NCBI GenBank assembly: GCA_016718505.1
Contig: JADKDE010000003.1
Span: 434,001-498,000, forward strand
Direction: 5' to 3'
DNA: 64,000 nt
DNA from: Saprospiraceae bacterium
GTDB lineage: Bacteria; Bacteroidota; Bacteroidia; Chitinophagales; Saprospiraceae
In this document: positions 17,333-26,721 of the stretch, in pieces
Layout: each line of letters opens with the position of its first letter
Position numbering within the stretch: position 1 is the stretch's first letter
The notes under the pieces: model-generated
Told to the model about the DNA's origin: nothing
The model's database searches: none
The model's input: the letters and a program-made list of their open reading frames with translations, nothing else
Made by a program: the position numbers and the translations under genes

Positions 17333-17403
17333 AGAGCGGGGAGTCTCGAAGAGACCAAAGCCACGCATAGCACGACCCACTGGCGAAGACGTGGGACACG
17401 CCC
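17333..17403 (+). repeat. GCGTC/GACGC element, degenerate 5'-truncated copy
   Basis: It contains GTCTC-gaa-GAGAC and CCCAC-tggcgaagac-GTGGG, then ACACGCCC and an A-run. This matches the 3' half of the family with a changed end (ACACGCCC for GACGCCC). The 5' GCGTCA end is missing. Confidence 0.5.
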
Positions 17404-17479
17404 AAAACAAGTAACAACAATTAAAAAGCCAAACAAATCTGTGTCAATTGGATTTGCTACAAACATGAGAAAAAAATCA

Positions 17480-17487
17480 TATATTTG
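17480..17487 (+). promoter_or_regulatory. -7 element of the ddl promoter
   Basis: TATATTTG is a perfect TAnnTTTG. A TTTG lies 23 bases upstream (17453-17456), longer than the usual 19-base spacing. The ddl start is 53 bases downstream. Confidence 0.4.
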
Positions 17488-17540
17488 CCGTCAAGTGGGC
17501 AATATCGCCGACAACAAAAAGTAAGCGAAGGATTTACTAA

Positions 17541-20213
17541 ATGATAAAAATTGGCATTTTTTTTGGTGGAATTTCTAGGGAAAGAGAAGTCTCTTTCGCA
17601 GGAGGGAGAACCGTCTTTGACAACCTTAATAAGTTGATTTTCGAGCCCATTCCCATTTTTGTTGACTCGTTTGGACAGTGGATTCACATCGATTGGTCGT
17701 ATCTTTACAAGGGTACGATTCGAGATTTTTATCCTGCGCCTAGTCGCTTGAGCGCGTTAAAACTACCCATTCAAGTCTATGCTGAAAGTTTAGAAATGGA
17801 AAAAGGCAGCGGCTTGGACGCATTGGCTCAGGATGTTGGAACCAAAATAAACCCCAGTGATATCGGACATCTGATAGATATCGCCTTTCTAGCATTGCAT
17901 GGGGAAGGTGGTGAAGATGGGCAAATTCAGGGGCTTTTGGAATATTTTGGTGTTCCTTATACTGGTAGTGGAATCCTAGCATCAGCTATTGGAATGGACA
18001 AAAGTGTCCAGAAAAAATTCATGCGGCTTGGGCAATTCTCGTGCCCACCCATGGTTGAAATCAAAAGAAAAGATTGGACTTTAGCGTCCATGCAACATAT
18101 TTATGAAGAAGCCCTACAAACTATTGGGCTTCCTTTGGTCGTTCGCCCTGCCAATCAAGGCTCATCCATTGGAGTTTCTATCCTTAAAAAAGAAGATGAG
18201 TTCGCTAGATTTAAGGAGTTGGTCAATAGGGCATTTTTCAGGATAAAAGTAGATTTAGCAAATTGGAAAATCAAGTCTTTGTCTGAAAAGATTCATTATC
18301 TTCAAGACATAACCGATTTAAGATCTGGGATTGGTTTTCCGATGTATTGTGGCGATGCTAAGTACTACAATCCAGATGAATTGCTTCAACTCTTGGACAC
18401 ATCTAGTGAAAAAACAGAATATTTGACCCTTGATGGCTATCACAGCGAACAAAAAGTGATCCTTGAAGGCTTTATCGAAGGGAAAGAGTTTTCGTGTATT
18501 GTACTCAGAAATGAACACGGAGAATCGACGGCGTTACCTCCCACTGAAATCATTAAAAAATCAGAAGTTTTCGATTATAAATCCAAATATCTGCCTGGCT
18601 TATCTCACAAAGAAACACCGATCAAGCTCCCTATGGAGACGATCGAAAAAATCAGAAAAGAGTGTGTCCGATTGTTCGAGTATTTTGAATTTAAAACTTA
18701 TGCTAGAATAGATGGCTTTATCACAACGGATGAGACCATCATATTGAACGATCCCAATACGACCTCGGGGATGATGCCTTCATCGTTTTTTTTCCATCAA
18801 GCAGCAGAGATTGGACTTAATCCCTCTCAGTTTCTTACATTTATCATAAAAAAATCGGTCCAAGAGCGCATTGACTCGAGCCTTTCACCATCACAATTCA
18901 GACCCATCTTAAAGAAATTAGAAGAAAATCTTCAGCGGGTCAAAAGTACGCTCACTCAAAGAAAGAAAATTGGCGTCTTGATGGGCGGGTATAGCTTCGA
19001 GCGGCATATTTCTATGGAAAGCGGACGGAATATTTTTGAAAAATTATCCAGTAGTAAAGACTATGAGCCCATCCCATTATTCCTAGTTGGGAACAAAGAT
19101 GAACACAGATTTTTCAGGCTTCCTATCCAACTTATGCTAAAGGATAATGCAGATGACATACGAACCAAACTACTGAACTGGGAGCGACATCCTCTCCTAG
19201 ATAAAATCCGTTTGGAGTGTAAAGATTTGCTAGAGAACTACGCTGGAGAAGCCAATTTCGATCCCAAAGAATGGACCTATAAGGACTTTGCTGACCAATT
19301 GAGCTTTGTCTTCATAGCCCTTCATGGACGACCAGGCGAGGATGGGACCATTCAGCAGTCGCTAGAGAAATATGGTATCCCTTACAATGGTTCTGGAGTT
19401 GAGACTTCATCGACAACGATCAACAAATACGAAACCCTTCAAAAACTAAAAAAAGAAGGATTCTGTGTAGCTGACCAAGCCGTTTTCACTAAAAATGAAT
19501 ACACCCAAGACAAGGATGTTTTTATAAAAAAAGTTCAAAGTGCATTAAGATTCCCTTTCATACTCAAACCAATAGACGACGGTTGCAGCAGTGCGGTTAA
19601 AATCATTAGAAATAGCGCATCATTGTCGGACTATTTGGAAGCCATTTTTAGAGAAACAGAAGAAATAAATCCAGAACTTAGGCAACGACTAAAATTGGAT
19701 TGGAATGAAGAATTTCCTATAAAAAGCGAAATACTAGCCGAGACATTGATTGAGAAAGGCGATGCTAAGCATTTTTTAGAAATCACGGGCGGATTCCTTA
19801 CACATCTAAATAATGGGGAACTGGTGTATGAAATGTTCGAGCCATCAGAAGCCTTGACTACAGGAGAGGTATTGAGCTTGGAAGAAAAATTCCTCGCTGG
19901 CGAAGGTCAGAACATCACGCCTGCTCGCTATGATAAAGACCCAGCAAAATCAAAAGAAATATCCATCAAGGTTCAAAAAGATCTTCAAAGGGCAGCACAA
20001 ATATTAAATGTCGAAGGCTATGCACGAATAGATGCTTTTGTAAAAATTTATCCCGACGGCAAAGTGGAAACGATTATAATCGAAGTGAATTCTTTACCAG
20101 GTATGACGCCTGCGACTTGCATTTTTCATCAATCCGCATTGAACGGACATACCCCTTTTCAATTTATTGAAAAAATTATTGAATTTGGTATTCAAAGACA
20201 TAAAATGAATTAA
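17541..20213 (+). CDS. ddl: Fused tandem D-alanine-D-alanine ligase
   Basis: This 890-residue protein contains two complete ATP-grasp ligase units. Unit 1 (1 to about 450) starts IGIFFGGISREREVSFAGGR and has LALHGEGGEDGQIQG, VVRPANQGSSIGVS and ILNDPNTTSGMMPSS. Unit 2 (about 475-890) starts IGVLMGGYSFERHISMESGR and has IALHGRPGEDGTIQQ, FILKPIDDGCSSAVK and IIEVNSLPGMTPAT. Single Ddl enzymes are about 300-350 residues and join two D-Ala for peptidoglycan. Unit 2 keeps the standard E-x-N metal site; unit 1 has NDPNTT in that place, so one unit may have another substrate or a regulatory role. The PASTA gene follows after one base. Confidence 0.9.
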   Translation: MIKIGIFFGGISREREVSFAGGRTVFDNLNKLIFEPIPIFVDSFGQWIHIDWSYLYKGTIRDFYPAPSRLSALKLPIQVYAESLEMEKGSGLDALAQDVGTKINPSDIGHLIDIAFLALHGEGGEDGQIQGLLEYFGVPYTGSGILASAIGMDKSVQKKFMRLGQFSCPPMVEIKRKDWTLASMQHIYEEALQTIGLPLVVRPANQGSSIGVSILKKEDEFARFKELVNRAFFRIKVDLANWKIKSLSEKIHYLQDITDLRSGIGFPMYCGDAKYYNPDELLQLLDTSSEKTEYLTLDGYHSEQKVILEGFIEGKEFSCIVLRNEHGESTALPPTEIIKKSEVFDYKSKYLPGLSHKETPIKLPMETIEKIRKECVRLFEYFEFKTYARIDGFITTDETIILNDPNTTSGMMPSSFFFHQAAEIGLNPSQFLTFIIKKSVQERIDSSLSPSQFRPILKKLEENLQRVKSTLTQRKKIGVLMGGYSFERHISMESGRNIFEKLSSSKDYEPIPLFLVGNKDEHRFFRLPIQLMLKDNADDIRTKLLNWERHPLLDKIRLECKDLLENYAGEANFDPKEWTYKDFADQLSFVFIALHGRPGEDGTIQQSLEKYGIPYNGSGVETSSTTINKYETLQKLKKEGFCVADQAVFTKNEYTQDKDVFIKKVQSALRFPFILKPIDDGCSSAVKIIRNSASLSDYLEAIFRETEEINPELRQRLKLDWNEEFPIKSEILAETLIEKGDAKHFLEITGGFLTHLNNGELVYEMFEPSEALTTGEVLSLEEKFLAGEGQNITPARYDKDPAKSKEISIKVQKDLQRAAQILNVEGYARIDAFVKIYPDGKVETIIIEVNSLPGMTPATCIFHQSALNGHTPFQFIEKIIEFGIQRHKMN

Positions 20214-20214
20214 A

Positions 20215-20700
20215 ATGGCTACAAACAAAACACAATCTGGTTCATTTCTCAAATCCTCATATTTCTGGAAACAGCTAGGCTTGATTATTGTATCCTTTGC
20301 CTTGATTATATTTTTGGTAGGATTTACTTTAAAACTTTTCACCAAACATGGGCAAAGCATAGGCATTCCGAATTTGATGGGAAAATCAATAGAAGATGCA
20401 GAAGAAATAACCGATGATTTAGGTTTGGATATCGAAGTGATCGATTCAGTATTTATGGTTGGCAAAAAACCATTTGAAGTCATCAGGCAATATCCAGAAA
20501 CAGGTGTCAATGTGAAGTCAGGAAGAGTTGTGTATGTTTCCATCACCAAAGAAGTTGCTGATAAAATTCCGTTGAGTCGTTTGCCCACATTATACGGAAA
20601 ATCATTTGAACGCAAGAAAAAAGAACTTGAAAATGGTTTTGAAATAAAATCCAAGATCGTTGCTCAGGAGTTCGATGCCGGTCTCCGGGCTTCATCCTAG
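20215..20700 (+). CDS. Membrane-anchored PASTA-domain protein, N-terminal part (frameshifted)
   Basis: These 161 residues contain a short cytoplasmic start, a membrane helix (LGLIIVSFALIIFLVGFTL), then a PASTA domain (IGIPNLMGKSIEDAEEITDD... VVYVSITK) and the beginning of a second. The frame is lost in the GC-rich stretch around 20680-20690: the expected continuation GFILAVIYQGD is coded in the neighbouring frame. PASTA domains bind peptidoglycan fragments. The position one base after ddl agrees with the Bacteroidota order ddl-PASTA. A one-base deletion or an assembly error would explain the split. Confidence 0.8.
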   Translation: MATNKTQSGSFLKSSYFWKQLGLIIVSFALIIFLVGFTLKLFTKHGQSIGIPNLMGKSIEDAEEITDDLGLDIEVIDSVFMVGKKPFEVIRQYPETGVNVKSGRVVYVSITKEVADKIPLSRLPTLYGKSFERKKKELENGFEIKSKIVAQEFDAGLRASS

Positions 20701-20702
20701 CA

Positions 20703-21170
20703 GTGATTTATCAAGGTGATACCATCATCAACTCCGCCTATCGAAAACTGGAGGTGATGATACCTCGCGGTGGTACTTTAGAGTTTGTTGTATCCAAGCC
20801 CGATGGTGGAGAAATTCGAATCCCTGACTTGGTGTGCAAGACATTGGATGAAGTAGAATTTTTCCTGAGTACCATATATATCGATCCAGAATATTCTGAT
20901 ACCGATTTAATCAATAAAAATCCTAAAAGATCGCTCTACATAGCCAGCCAAAATCCTTCAGCTGGAAGTCAGATGATTATGGGAGAAAAAGTACATCTTA
21001 CGATAAGCGCTACCAAGCCAGCAATTTGCATCGCTGTGGAAGATCCAACACCAAAGGATGAAACAAAAGATGCCCCTAAATCTGAAGTAAAAAAACAAGA
21101 GGTCAAAAAACCTGAAATCAAAAAGCCAGAAAAAAGTCGATTGATGCTATATTTTCCAGCGATTGGCTAA
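20703..21170 (+). CDS. PASTA-domain protein, C-terminal part (frameshifted)
   Basis: These 155 codons complete the second PASTA domain (IYQGDTIINSAYRKLEVMIPRGG) and add a third (IRIPDLVCKTLDEVEFFLST ... EKVHLTISA). A low-complexity Lys/Pro/Glu tail with KKPEIKKPEK-type repeats follows. It should be read together with the preceding ORF as one protein of about 320 residues. Its 3' end overlaps the convergent flippase-like gene by 24 bases. Confidence 0.75.
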   Translation: MIYQGDTIINSAYRKLEVMIPRGGTLEFVVSKPDGGEIRIPDLVCKTLDEVEFFLSTIYIDPEYSDTDLINKNPKRSLYIASQNPSAGSQMIMGEKVHLTISATKPAICIAVEDPTPKDETKDAPKSEVKKQEVKKPEIKKPEKSRLMLYFPAIG

Positions 21171-22118
21171 AATGATGATAAGACCTATTAGCGCTGGAAG
21201 GATCAAATTGATCATCCATATCCCAAATGTAGCGGCAGCGACGCTCAGCGCATTGGCCCCAAACAAATTAAACAAAAAAATGGCGATTTCTCCCCGCGCT
21301 ACCAGTCCCATGATGGGCGGCAAGGGTAGACCTGACTGAAACAAGTACACTGCCCAAATGACGCTAAACATACTGATCCAAGACAGATCGACGCCAAAGA
21401 ATTTTAGCAACATTGCGAACTGCAAACTATAGACTAGAACTCTTAGCATAGCCCACGCGATAAGCTTCAACAATAGCCCATTCTCAAAATTCAAAACGGG
21501 ACGAAATCGACCCAATATTTCTCTCAATTTCGAATGTTGGATTATTCTCCTAGCGTAATCCCCGATAATATTGGCATTAAAAAATAAAAATCCAATTAAA
21601 AACAAAACCATTAGGCCAAGTCCCACAAAAGTCCACGAAAACCAAGTAGGCATGTTTCCTTTTACATTTATCAAGTACAAGGTTCCTACCCAGCCCAAAA
21701 TCCAAATACAGTACAACTGTGCTAGACTCGACACAAAAGATGCGGATACGGATAGCCATCTGTCTTTACTCTCAACAAACAAAACCTTCCCTGCATACTC
21801 CCCTATCCTAGCTGGCGTCACCGAAGCCATGGCTATACCACTCATGATGCTTTGAAATGTCCTGGTCCAACTTATTTGGGTACTAGACATCATCAATAAT
21901 CGCCATTTGATGGCCTCCAACGCCCAGTTTATAGGCATCAGAATCAAACATCCCCAAAGCCAATACAAGGAGGATGATTGCCACCGATCTGTAAATTCAA
22001 AGAACAAAATATCAAAGTCATGACGAAATAGGGTTTGCTTCAGTAAAATAAAACAAAACAATAATACCAATAAAGCCTTTAATACTATCTTCAAAATTTT
22101 ATGAATGCCCTTGCTCAA
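21147..22118 (-). CDS. Lysylphosphatidylglycerol synthase TM-region/UPF0104 flippase-like membrane protein
   Basis: This 323-residue protein has about eight membrane helices. Family features are NWALEAIKWRLLM, TPARIGEYAGKVLF (the conserved P-x-R-x-G-E/D motif), and SGLPLPPIMGLVARGEIAIFLF. The family (PF03706) includes the lipid-flipping part of MprF and AglD-like proteins and is presumed to move lipids or lipid-linked sugars across the inner membrane. No aminoacyl-transferase domain is attached. The substrate is unknown. Confidence 0.85.
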   Translation of the reverse strand: MSKGIHKILKIVLKALLVLLFCFILLKQTLFRHDFDILFFEFTDRWQSSSLYWLWGCLILMPINWALEAIKWRLLMMSSTQISWTRTFQSIMSGIAMASVTPARIGEYAGKVLFVESKDRWLSVSASFVSSLAQLYCIWILGWVGTLYLINVKGNMPTWFSWTFVGLGLMVLFLIGFLFFNANIIGDYARRIIQHSKLREILGRFRPVLNFENGLLLKLIAWAMLRVLVYSLQFAMLLKFFGVDLSWISMFSVIWAVYLFQSGLPLPPIMGLVARGEIAIFLFNLFGANALSVAAATFGIWMINLILPALIGLIIILANRWKI

Positions 22119-22145
22119 AATTGAAATTTATAGCTTTTGTAGAAA

Positions 22146-22176
22146 ATAAAAAAGGCCACTTCGTTATGAAGTAGCC
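22146..22176 (-). terminator. Intrinsic terminator, minus strand
   Basis: GGCTACTTC-ataac-GAAGTGGCC (one mismatch) followed by a T-run on the minus strand. It lies directly after the beta-barrel remnant at 22201-22275 and probably terminated that lost gene. Confidence 0.6.
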
Positions 22177-22200
22177 CGTGTAATATACTGTGTATTTCTA

Positions 22201-22275
22201 TTAAAATCTATATCCTACTGCAAGTTTTCCAGTTCCATCTATATTAATCAATGGGAATCCACTAAAGTCTGTTGT
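22201..22275 (-). pseudogene. C-terminal remnant of an outer-membrane beta-barrel gene
   Basis: An open stretch of 24 codons on the minus strand ends GFPLINIDGTGKLAVGYRF followed by TAA. That is a typical last beta-strand with terminal Phe recognised by the BAM machinery. There is an in-frame stop just upstream and no start, but a good terminator lies immediately downstream. I read it as the decayed end of a gene like the barrels at 29816 and 25171. Confidence 0.5.
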
Positions 22276-22383
22276 TCAAAATACCAATTCTATTTAATTA
22301 AAAATTCTGAATCAAATTTTGCCTTACTTTAATTTATTTCTTTTTTTCAAAAAAATAAAAATAAAAAATTCCAACTTTACACC

Positions 22384-24918
22384 ATGAATTCTATCTATTC
22401 AAAAATATTTCGGTCCCTTTATTTTGCTTTTTTAAACGCCCTTTTAATGAATAATTATTCTGTTTATGGACAGCATTCCACCGACGTCCCAATCTCCTCT
22501 TGGTCTGTCCGTAACCTCAAGAATACAGTCTCCTGCCAGACTGAAAATCCTCAAAACATATTCCAAATTCTCTTCGAAAATGGCCACATTCCCGATCCTT
22601 TCGTGGGCACCAATGAACAAAAAGTGCAGTGGGTTGCTGAGGATGATTGGATTTTTGATACCCATTTCGATGTCGATCCTATGACTTTAGAATACAAGCA
22701 CATCTCTCTTTATTTCGAGTCCCTAGATACTTACGGCGAAGCTTTCCTCAATGGCACAAAAATTGGATCCTTTGAGAATATGTTCCTGGATAATAATTTC
22801 CCAATCAAAAAACTTTTAAAAGCGAAAAATAATCACCTGAAATTCCTTTTTTATTCAGCCAAAAAGAAAGCCCTAGCCTCGCAAAAAGCATATGGAATAA
22901 AGCTCCCTGGCGAAGAAAGAGTCTTTATCAGAAAGCCTCAATATCATTTTGGTTGGGACTGGGGTCCTACCCTCACAGGATGTGGTATCACTTCCACACC
23001 CGTTATCAAGGCATACAATGAAGTAGAATTAAAGTCCGTATTTGTAGTAGCTGACCAAGACCTACACGAGCAAAATACAAAATTGCACCTCGATATTTTC
23101 TCCACCCAAGAAAGATCCTTTCAGGTCAATTGCCAAATCGGAGATCATTTTTTGGACACATTACTTTTCTTGTCCCCAGGCCTTCACACCTATACCCTTT
23201 CTGTGCATATTGATCAACCCCAACTTTGGTGGACGCACAATTTGGGCGAACCATTTCTTTATGAGTACAATATCCAAGGTTATTCTGATCATGATAAATT
23301 CGCTACTTCGGGCAAATTTGGATTCCGAAAAGTGGTACTTCACACTCAGCAAGACAGCTCTGGTCAGGATTTTTATTTTACCTTAAATGGTAAAAGAGTT
23401 TTCGCTAAAGGCGCGAATTATATCCCCACGAATATCATGGGCCAGCGAGAAGAATCCTTGGATCCCGTCTCTGCCGTCCAGGAAGCCCGATTTGCCAATA
23501 TGAATATGCTTCGAGTTTGGGGCGGAGGCATTTACGAGTCCGATGCTTTTTACGATGCTTGTGACAGCCTTGGCATCATGGTCTGGCAAGACTTCATGTT
23601 TGCTTGTGGGATGTATCCTGGAGACCCAAATTTTCTAAATTCTGTGAAAGAGGAAGCCACATTCCAGATAAAAAGGCTTAGAAATCACCCTTCCATAGCC
23701 CTTTATTGCGGGAACAATGAAAACAACGAAGCCTGGCACCGCTGGGGCTGGAAACCCAGCTTTACGCCTAGCCAACAGACCAAGATTTGGCAAGATTACC
23801 AAAAATTATTCAACAATATTCTGCCAAACCTAGTACAAGCACACCACCCCGACATTTCCTACTGGGAGTCTTCTCCCAAGTTTGGTCGAGGGGATACTAG
23901 GTATTTGCGCGAAGGCGATGCACACGACTGGTGGGTTTGGCACGATGGAAGACCGTTTCGACATTTTTTGACGGCTGTCCCTAGATTTATGAGCGAATTT
24001 GGTTTCCAGTCCTTTCCAGACATACAGACGATTAGTACTTTCGCAGATCCTTCAGAATACGACCTGAATCACCCTACGATGCTCCAGCACCAAAAACACC
24101 CAAAAGGAAACGCCATCATCAAGGACTTTACGGAGCGAGACTACCCGAAGCCGAAAAATTTTGAAGGGTTTGTTTACTTGAGCCAGATGGTTCAGGCCGA
24201 TGGCATGGCTCTTGGCATCGAAACGCATCTTCGGAATCAACCCTATTGCAGCGGATCCCTTTATTGGCAGCTCAATGACTGCTGGCCCGTCGCCTCTTGG
24301 TCTTCTATGGACTACACGGGCAAGTGGAAACCGATGATGTACCAAGTAAAAAATCTCTTTGCCCCTAGCATTATTTCCTGCTATATGAGTGACGATTGGG
24401 TCCTACATATCCATTGGGTTCAAGATAACCCATCTTCCAAAAACTTGCAACTAACGGCTCAATACATGGATTTTAGCGGCACGCCTCAGAGGGTTTGGCA
24501 AGAACAATTTGTCAGCAAACAGCCTTCGAAGCATGTTCTGGACATTGATTTGAAGCTCTTTAAGGAAGAATTTCATCCAAATGGACATGTATTTTATCTT
24601 TCTGTCCAAGGCGAAAACGGTCAATTATTGGCTGAAAAAGCTCATTTCGTCCTTAGTCCAAAACATCTTTCTCTCTCTAAGCCAACCATTCAATTGACCA
24701 AAGAACGCGTAGATGAACGATATATTTTGACTCTCAACTCACAATCCTTGGCTAAAAATGTGGCACTCACAGCCTCTGTAGAAGGAACTTGGTCTGACAA
24801 TTTTTTCGATCTCATCCCAGGTATTTCCAAGCAAGTCGAATTTTTCCCTAAAGAAAAATACGTTCCCAACATTGATTTTCAAGCTAAATCCATGATAGAT
24901 TTTATTCAGAAAGATTGA
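22384..24918 (+). CDS. Secreted beta-mannosidase, glycoside hydrolase family 2
   Basis: This 844-residue protein has a signal peptide. The N-terminal sugar-binding domain contains ISLYFESLDTYGEAFLNGT and the mannosidase block RKPQYHFGWDWGPTLTGCG. The catalytic barrel has the acid/base Glu in ALYCGNNENNEAW and the nucleophile Glu in FMSEFGFQSFP. It would release mannose from beta-mannosides such as N-glycan cores or mannan oligosaccharides in the periplasm. The length matches the family. No SusC/SusD pair or other glycosidase is adjacent, so it is not in a visible polysaccharide-use locus. Confidence 0.93.
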   Translation: MNSIYSKIFRSLYFAFLNALLMNNYSVYGQHSTDVPISSWSVRNLKNTVSCQTENPQNIFQILFENGHIPDPFVGTNEQKVQWVAEDDWIFDTHFDVDPMTLEYKHISLYFESLDTYGEAFLNGTKIGSFENMFLDNNFPIKKLLKAKNNHLKFLFYSAKKKALASQKAYGIKLPGEERVFIRKPQYHFGWDWGPTLTGCGITSTPVIKAYNEVELKSVFVVADQDLHEQNTKLHLDIFSTQERSFQVNCQIGDHFLDTLLFLSPGLHTYTLSVHIDQPQLWWTHNLGEPFLYEYNIQGYSDHDKFATSGKFGFRKVVLHTQQDSSGQDFYFTLNGKRVFAKGANYIPTNIMGQREESLDPVSAVQEARFANMNMLRVWGGGIYESDAFYDACDSLGIMVWQDFMFACGMYPGDPNFLNSVKEEATFQIKRLRNHPSIALYCGNNENNEAWHRWGWKPSFTPSQQTKIWQDYQKLFNNILPNLVQAHHPDISYWESSPKFGRGDTRYLREGDAHDWWVWHDGRPFRHFLTAVPRFMSEFGFQSFPDIQTISTFADPSEYDLNHPTMLQHQKHPKGNAIIKDFTERDYPKPKNFEGFVYLSQMVQADGMALGIETHLRNQPYCSGSLYWQLNDCWPVASWSSMDYTGKWKPMMYQVKNLFAPSIISCYMSDDWVLHIHWVQDNPSSKNLQLTAQYMDFSGTPQRVWQEQFVSKQPSKHVLDIDLKLFKEEFHPNGHVFYLSVQGENGQLLAEKAHFVLSPKHLSLSKPTIQLTKERVDERYILTLNSQSLAKNVALTASVEGTWSDNFFDLIPGISKQVEFFPKEKYVPNIDFQAKSMIDFIQKD

Positions 24919-24929
24919 TTTGATATTAA

Positions 24930-25060
24930 GGGCGTCTCCCTCTTCCCGCCCTTCGGACGAGATCGGGTCGCAGACTTCACGACTTCACTTCGTTTCGGTC
25001 TCATCTCTACTTGAGGTCGAGTTGAGACGCTCCTTCGGAGCTCGTTCCGATCGCTGACGC
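24930..25060 (-). repeat. GCGTC/GACGC structured intergenic element, minus orientation
   Basis: On the minus strand it runs from GCGTCAGCGATCGG to GGGAGACGCCC. It has hairpin GCTCC-gaa-GGAGC, a GTCTC...GAGAC pair and the conserved block GACCGAAACGAAGTGAAGT. It lies between the mannosidase and a beta-barrel gene. Confidence 0.75.
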
Positions 25061-25141
25061 ACTACCTACCCATTCTCCCTGCTTCCCAGTATTTTTAACA
25101 AATACCCTTTTGTGGTGATTTCCGAGAGGGTCGCTTGCCTA

Positions 25142-25149
25142 TATCTTTG
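25142..25149 (+). promoter_or_regulatory. -7 element for the beta-barrel gene pair
   Basis: TATCTTTG matches TAnnTTTG and lies 21 bases before the ATG at 25171. No TTTG is at the ideal -33 distance. Confidence 0.35.
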
Positions 25150-25170
25150 ACTCAACAAAATTAAACAATT

Positions 25171-25908
25171 ATGAAAAATTATTTTAAATCGCTTTTAGTT
25201 TATCCTTGTTTGGGTATCATGTTGAATTCATCCATTAACGCTCAAACCAATTACCATGCTGCTACGGAAACACCATTCCAAAAGAAGCATGCAATCAGTA
25301 TCAATGTTCTTTCACCTTTGTCAAATCGAGTGGGAGTAGGTTATGAATATCTATTCAATCCGAAAACTTCATTCATTCTCCAAGGTGGTTTGATCGGCCT
25401 TACCTCTGGCAAAGACATCAGATATGATTCTGATTATACTTACAAAGTTGACCCAAAGGGTTATTACGCAGCAACGGGAATTCAGTTTTATCTAGGCAAA
25501 AAACAAACCAACATGACAGGATTTTATGTACGCCCTATGTTTACATATGGTTCATACACCCACAACCGAGAACAAAAAGAAGTAATAGGAATTGGGACAT
25601 TCTTTGGGATACCTGCCGTTTACTATGGAAAGGAGCAAATCATCAAAGAAAAGGTCACATACTACACGGTTGATCTAAACATGGGGTATCAATTTGCCCT
25701 GTCAGAATCCTTCCGTATAAATGCCGAAATTGGCCTTGGCATCACACACGACAACAAAATCAAAGACGATTATGAAGCATTTGATGCCGCATTCATTGGA
25801 GCTAAAAAGTATAGCACAACTTACTCCAACTATACAAGTCGAAGCTTTTCTAATAACAATACTGCTCTCTCTGGTGCAGCAGCCGTTCACTTATCCTATA
25901 TTTTTTAA
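25171..25908 (+). CDS. Putative outer-membrane beta-barrel protein
   Basis: This 245-residue protein has a signal peptide (ending NSSINAQ). Alternating hydrophobic strands such as HAISINVLSPLSNRVGVGYEYLF and YYAATGIQFYLG follow, and the protein ends in an aromatic terminal strand (AAVHLSYIF). No specific family is recognised. It shares its opening style (MKNYFKSL, then a TxTPxxxKK segment) with the gene 51 bases downstream, suggesting a duplicated pair that may be co-transcribed. The function cannot be assigned. Confidence 0.65.
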   Translation: MKNYFKSLLVYPCLGIMLNSSINAQTNYHAATETPFQKKHAISINVLSPLSNRVGVGYEYLFNPKTSFILQGGLIGLTSGKDIRYDSDYTYKVDPKGYYAATGIQFYLGKKQTNMTGFYVRPMFTYGSYTHNREQKEVIGIGTFFGIPAVYYGKEQIIKEKVTYYTVDLNMGYQFALSESFRINAEIGLGITHDNKIKDDYEAFDAAFIGAKKYSTTYSNYTSRSFSNNNTALSGAAAVHLSYIF

Positions 25909-25958
25909 CACAATAATTTTCAAACACTATTTTTTCAAAACATTTAAATTTTCTAATT

Positions 25959-26510
25959 ATGAAAAACTATCTTAAAACCTTGACTTGCATTGCGATATCA
26001 ATATCGACTACCTTTGCATCCTTCGCTCAATCTTCTTTCTCCAGTTCGACCAATACGCCAGAATGGACCAAGAAAAATACAGTCTATTTGACTGCCAACT
26101 TAATTAACACGGGTTTAAACTATGGACGATTGGTAAGCGTATCTGAAAATGGTATGTTGAATTTGAGTGGTGGAATTGGAACTGCTTTAGTATTTCCTGG
26201 AAGTTATTACACAGGTGTTATCGAAGCCTCATACCTTTCAAAGAAAAAAGTGCATCATTTTGAACCCGGAATTGGAGCTTTTATGGTATTAAATCCTATT
26301 TCTGAGGAATCATCAAATCCACCTATTTTATTTGGATATCTTGGATATAGGTACCAAAAACCGACAGGTGGGTTAATGATCAAAGCAGGTTTGCGAGGAC
26401 ATATTATACCTGGACTCTTCAGTTTCTACAATGGTCTTAGTGATTCTGGTGAAGCATTTATTATCCACTCACTTATTTCACCGACGTTCTCCATTGGATA
26501 CGCCTTTTAG
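25959..26510 (+). CDS. Putative outer-membrane protein, paralogue of the upstream gene
   Basis: This 183-residue protein has a signal peptide (MKNYLKTLTCIAISISTTFASFAQ). The mature start SSTNTPEWTKKNTVYLTANLI resembles ATETPFQKKHAISINVL of its neighbour. Its strand-like segments finish with SLISPTFSIGYAF, a normal barrel ending. It is shorter than the upstream protein. A strong hairpin terminator lies 212 bases downstream. The function is unknown. Confidence 0.6.
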   Translation: MKNYLKTLTCIAISISTTFASFAQSSFSSSTNTPEWTKKNTVYLTANLINTGLNYGRLVSVSENGMLNLSGGIGTALVFPGSYYTGVIEASYLSKKKVHHFEPGIGAFMVLNPISEESSNPPILFGYLGYRYQKPTGGLMIKAGLRGHIIPGLFSFYNGLSDSGEAFIIHSLISPTFSIGYAF

Positions 26511-26721
26511 GGAATCCAAAGGTTAAATTCTACTCACAAATCACAAAATAATATCTACGATATAAAGCCTGCTCAGCGTTTTGGTAACACGCGTGTCCAA
26601 GACAAAAACTTGTCAAACGCTCTGATCACTTAGTAAAAAGTCCAACCAACAAAACGAAACAAACCTTAATGCCTTCGATATTTTGAATTTTTAATTAGGT
26701 GATTTAATAACAGTTTTTTAG

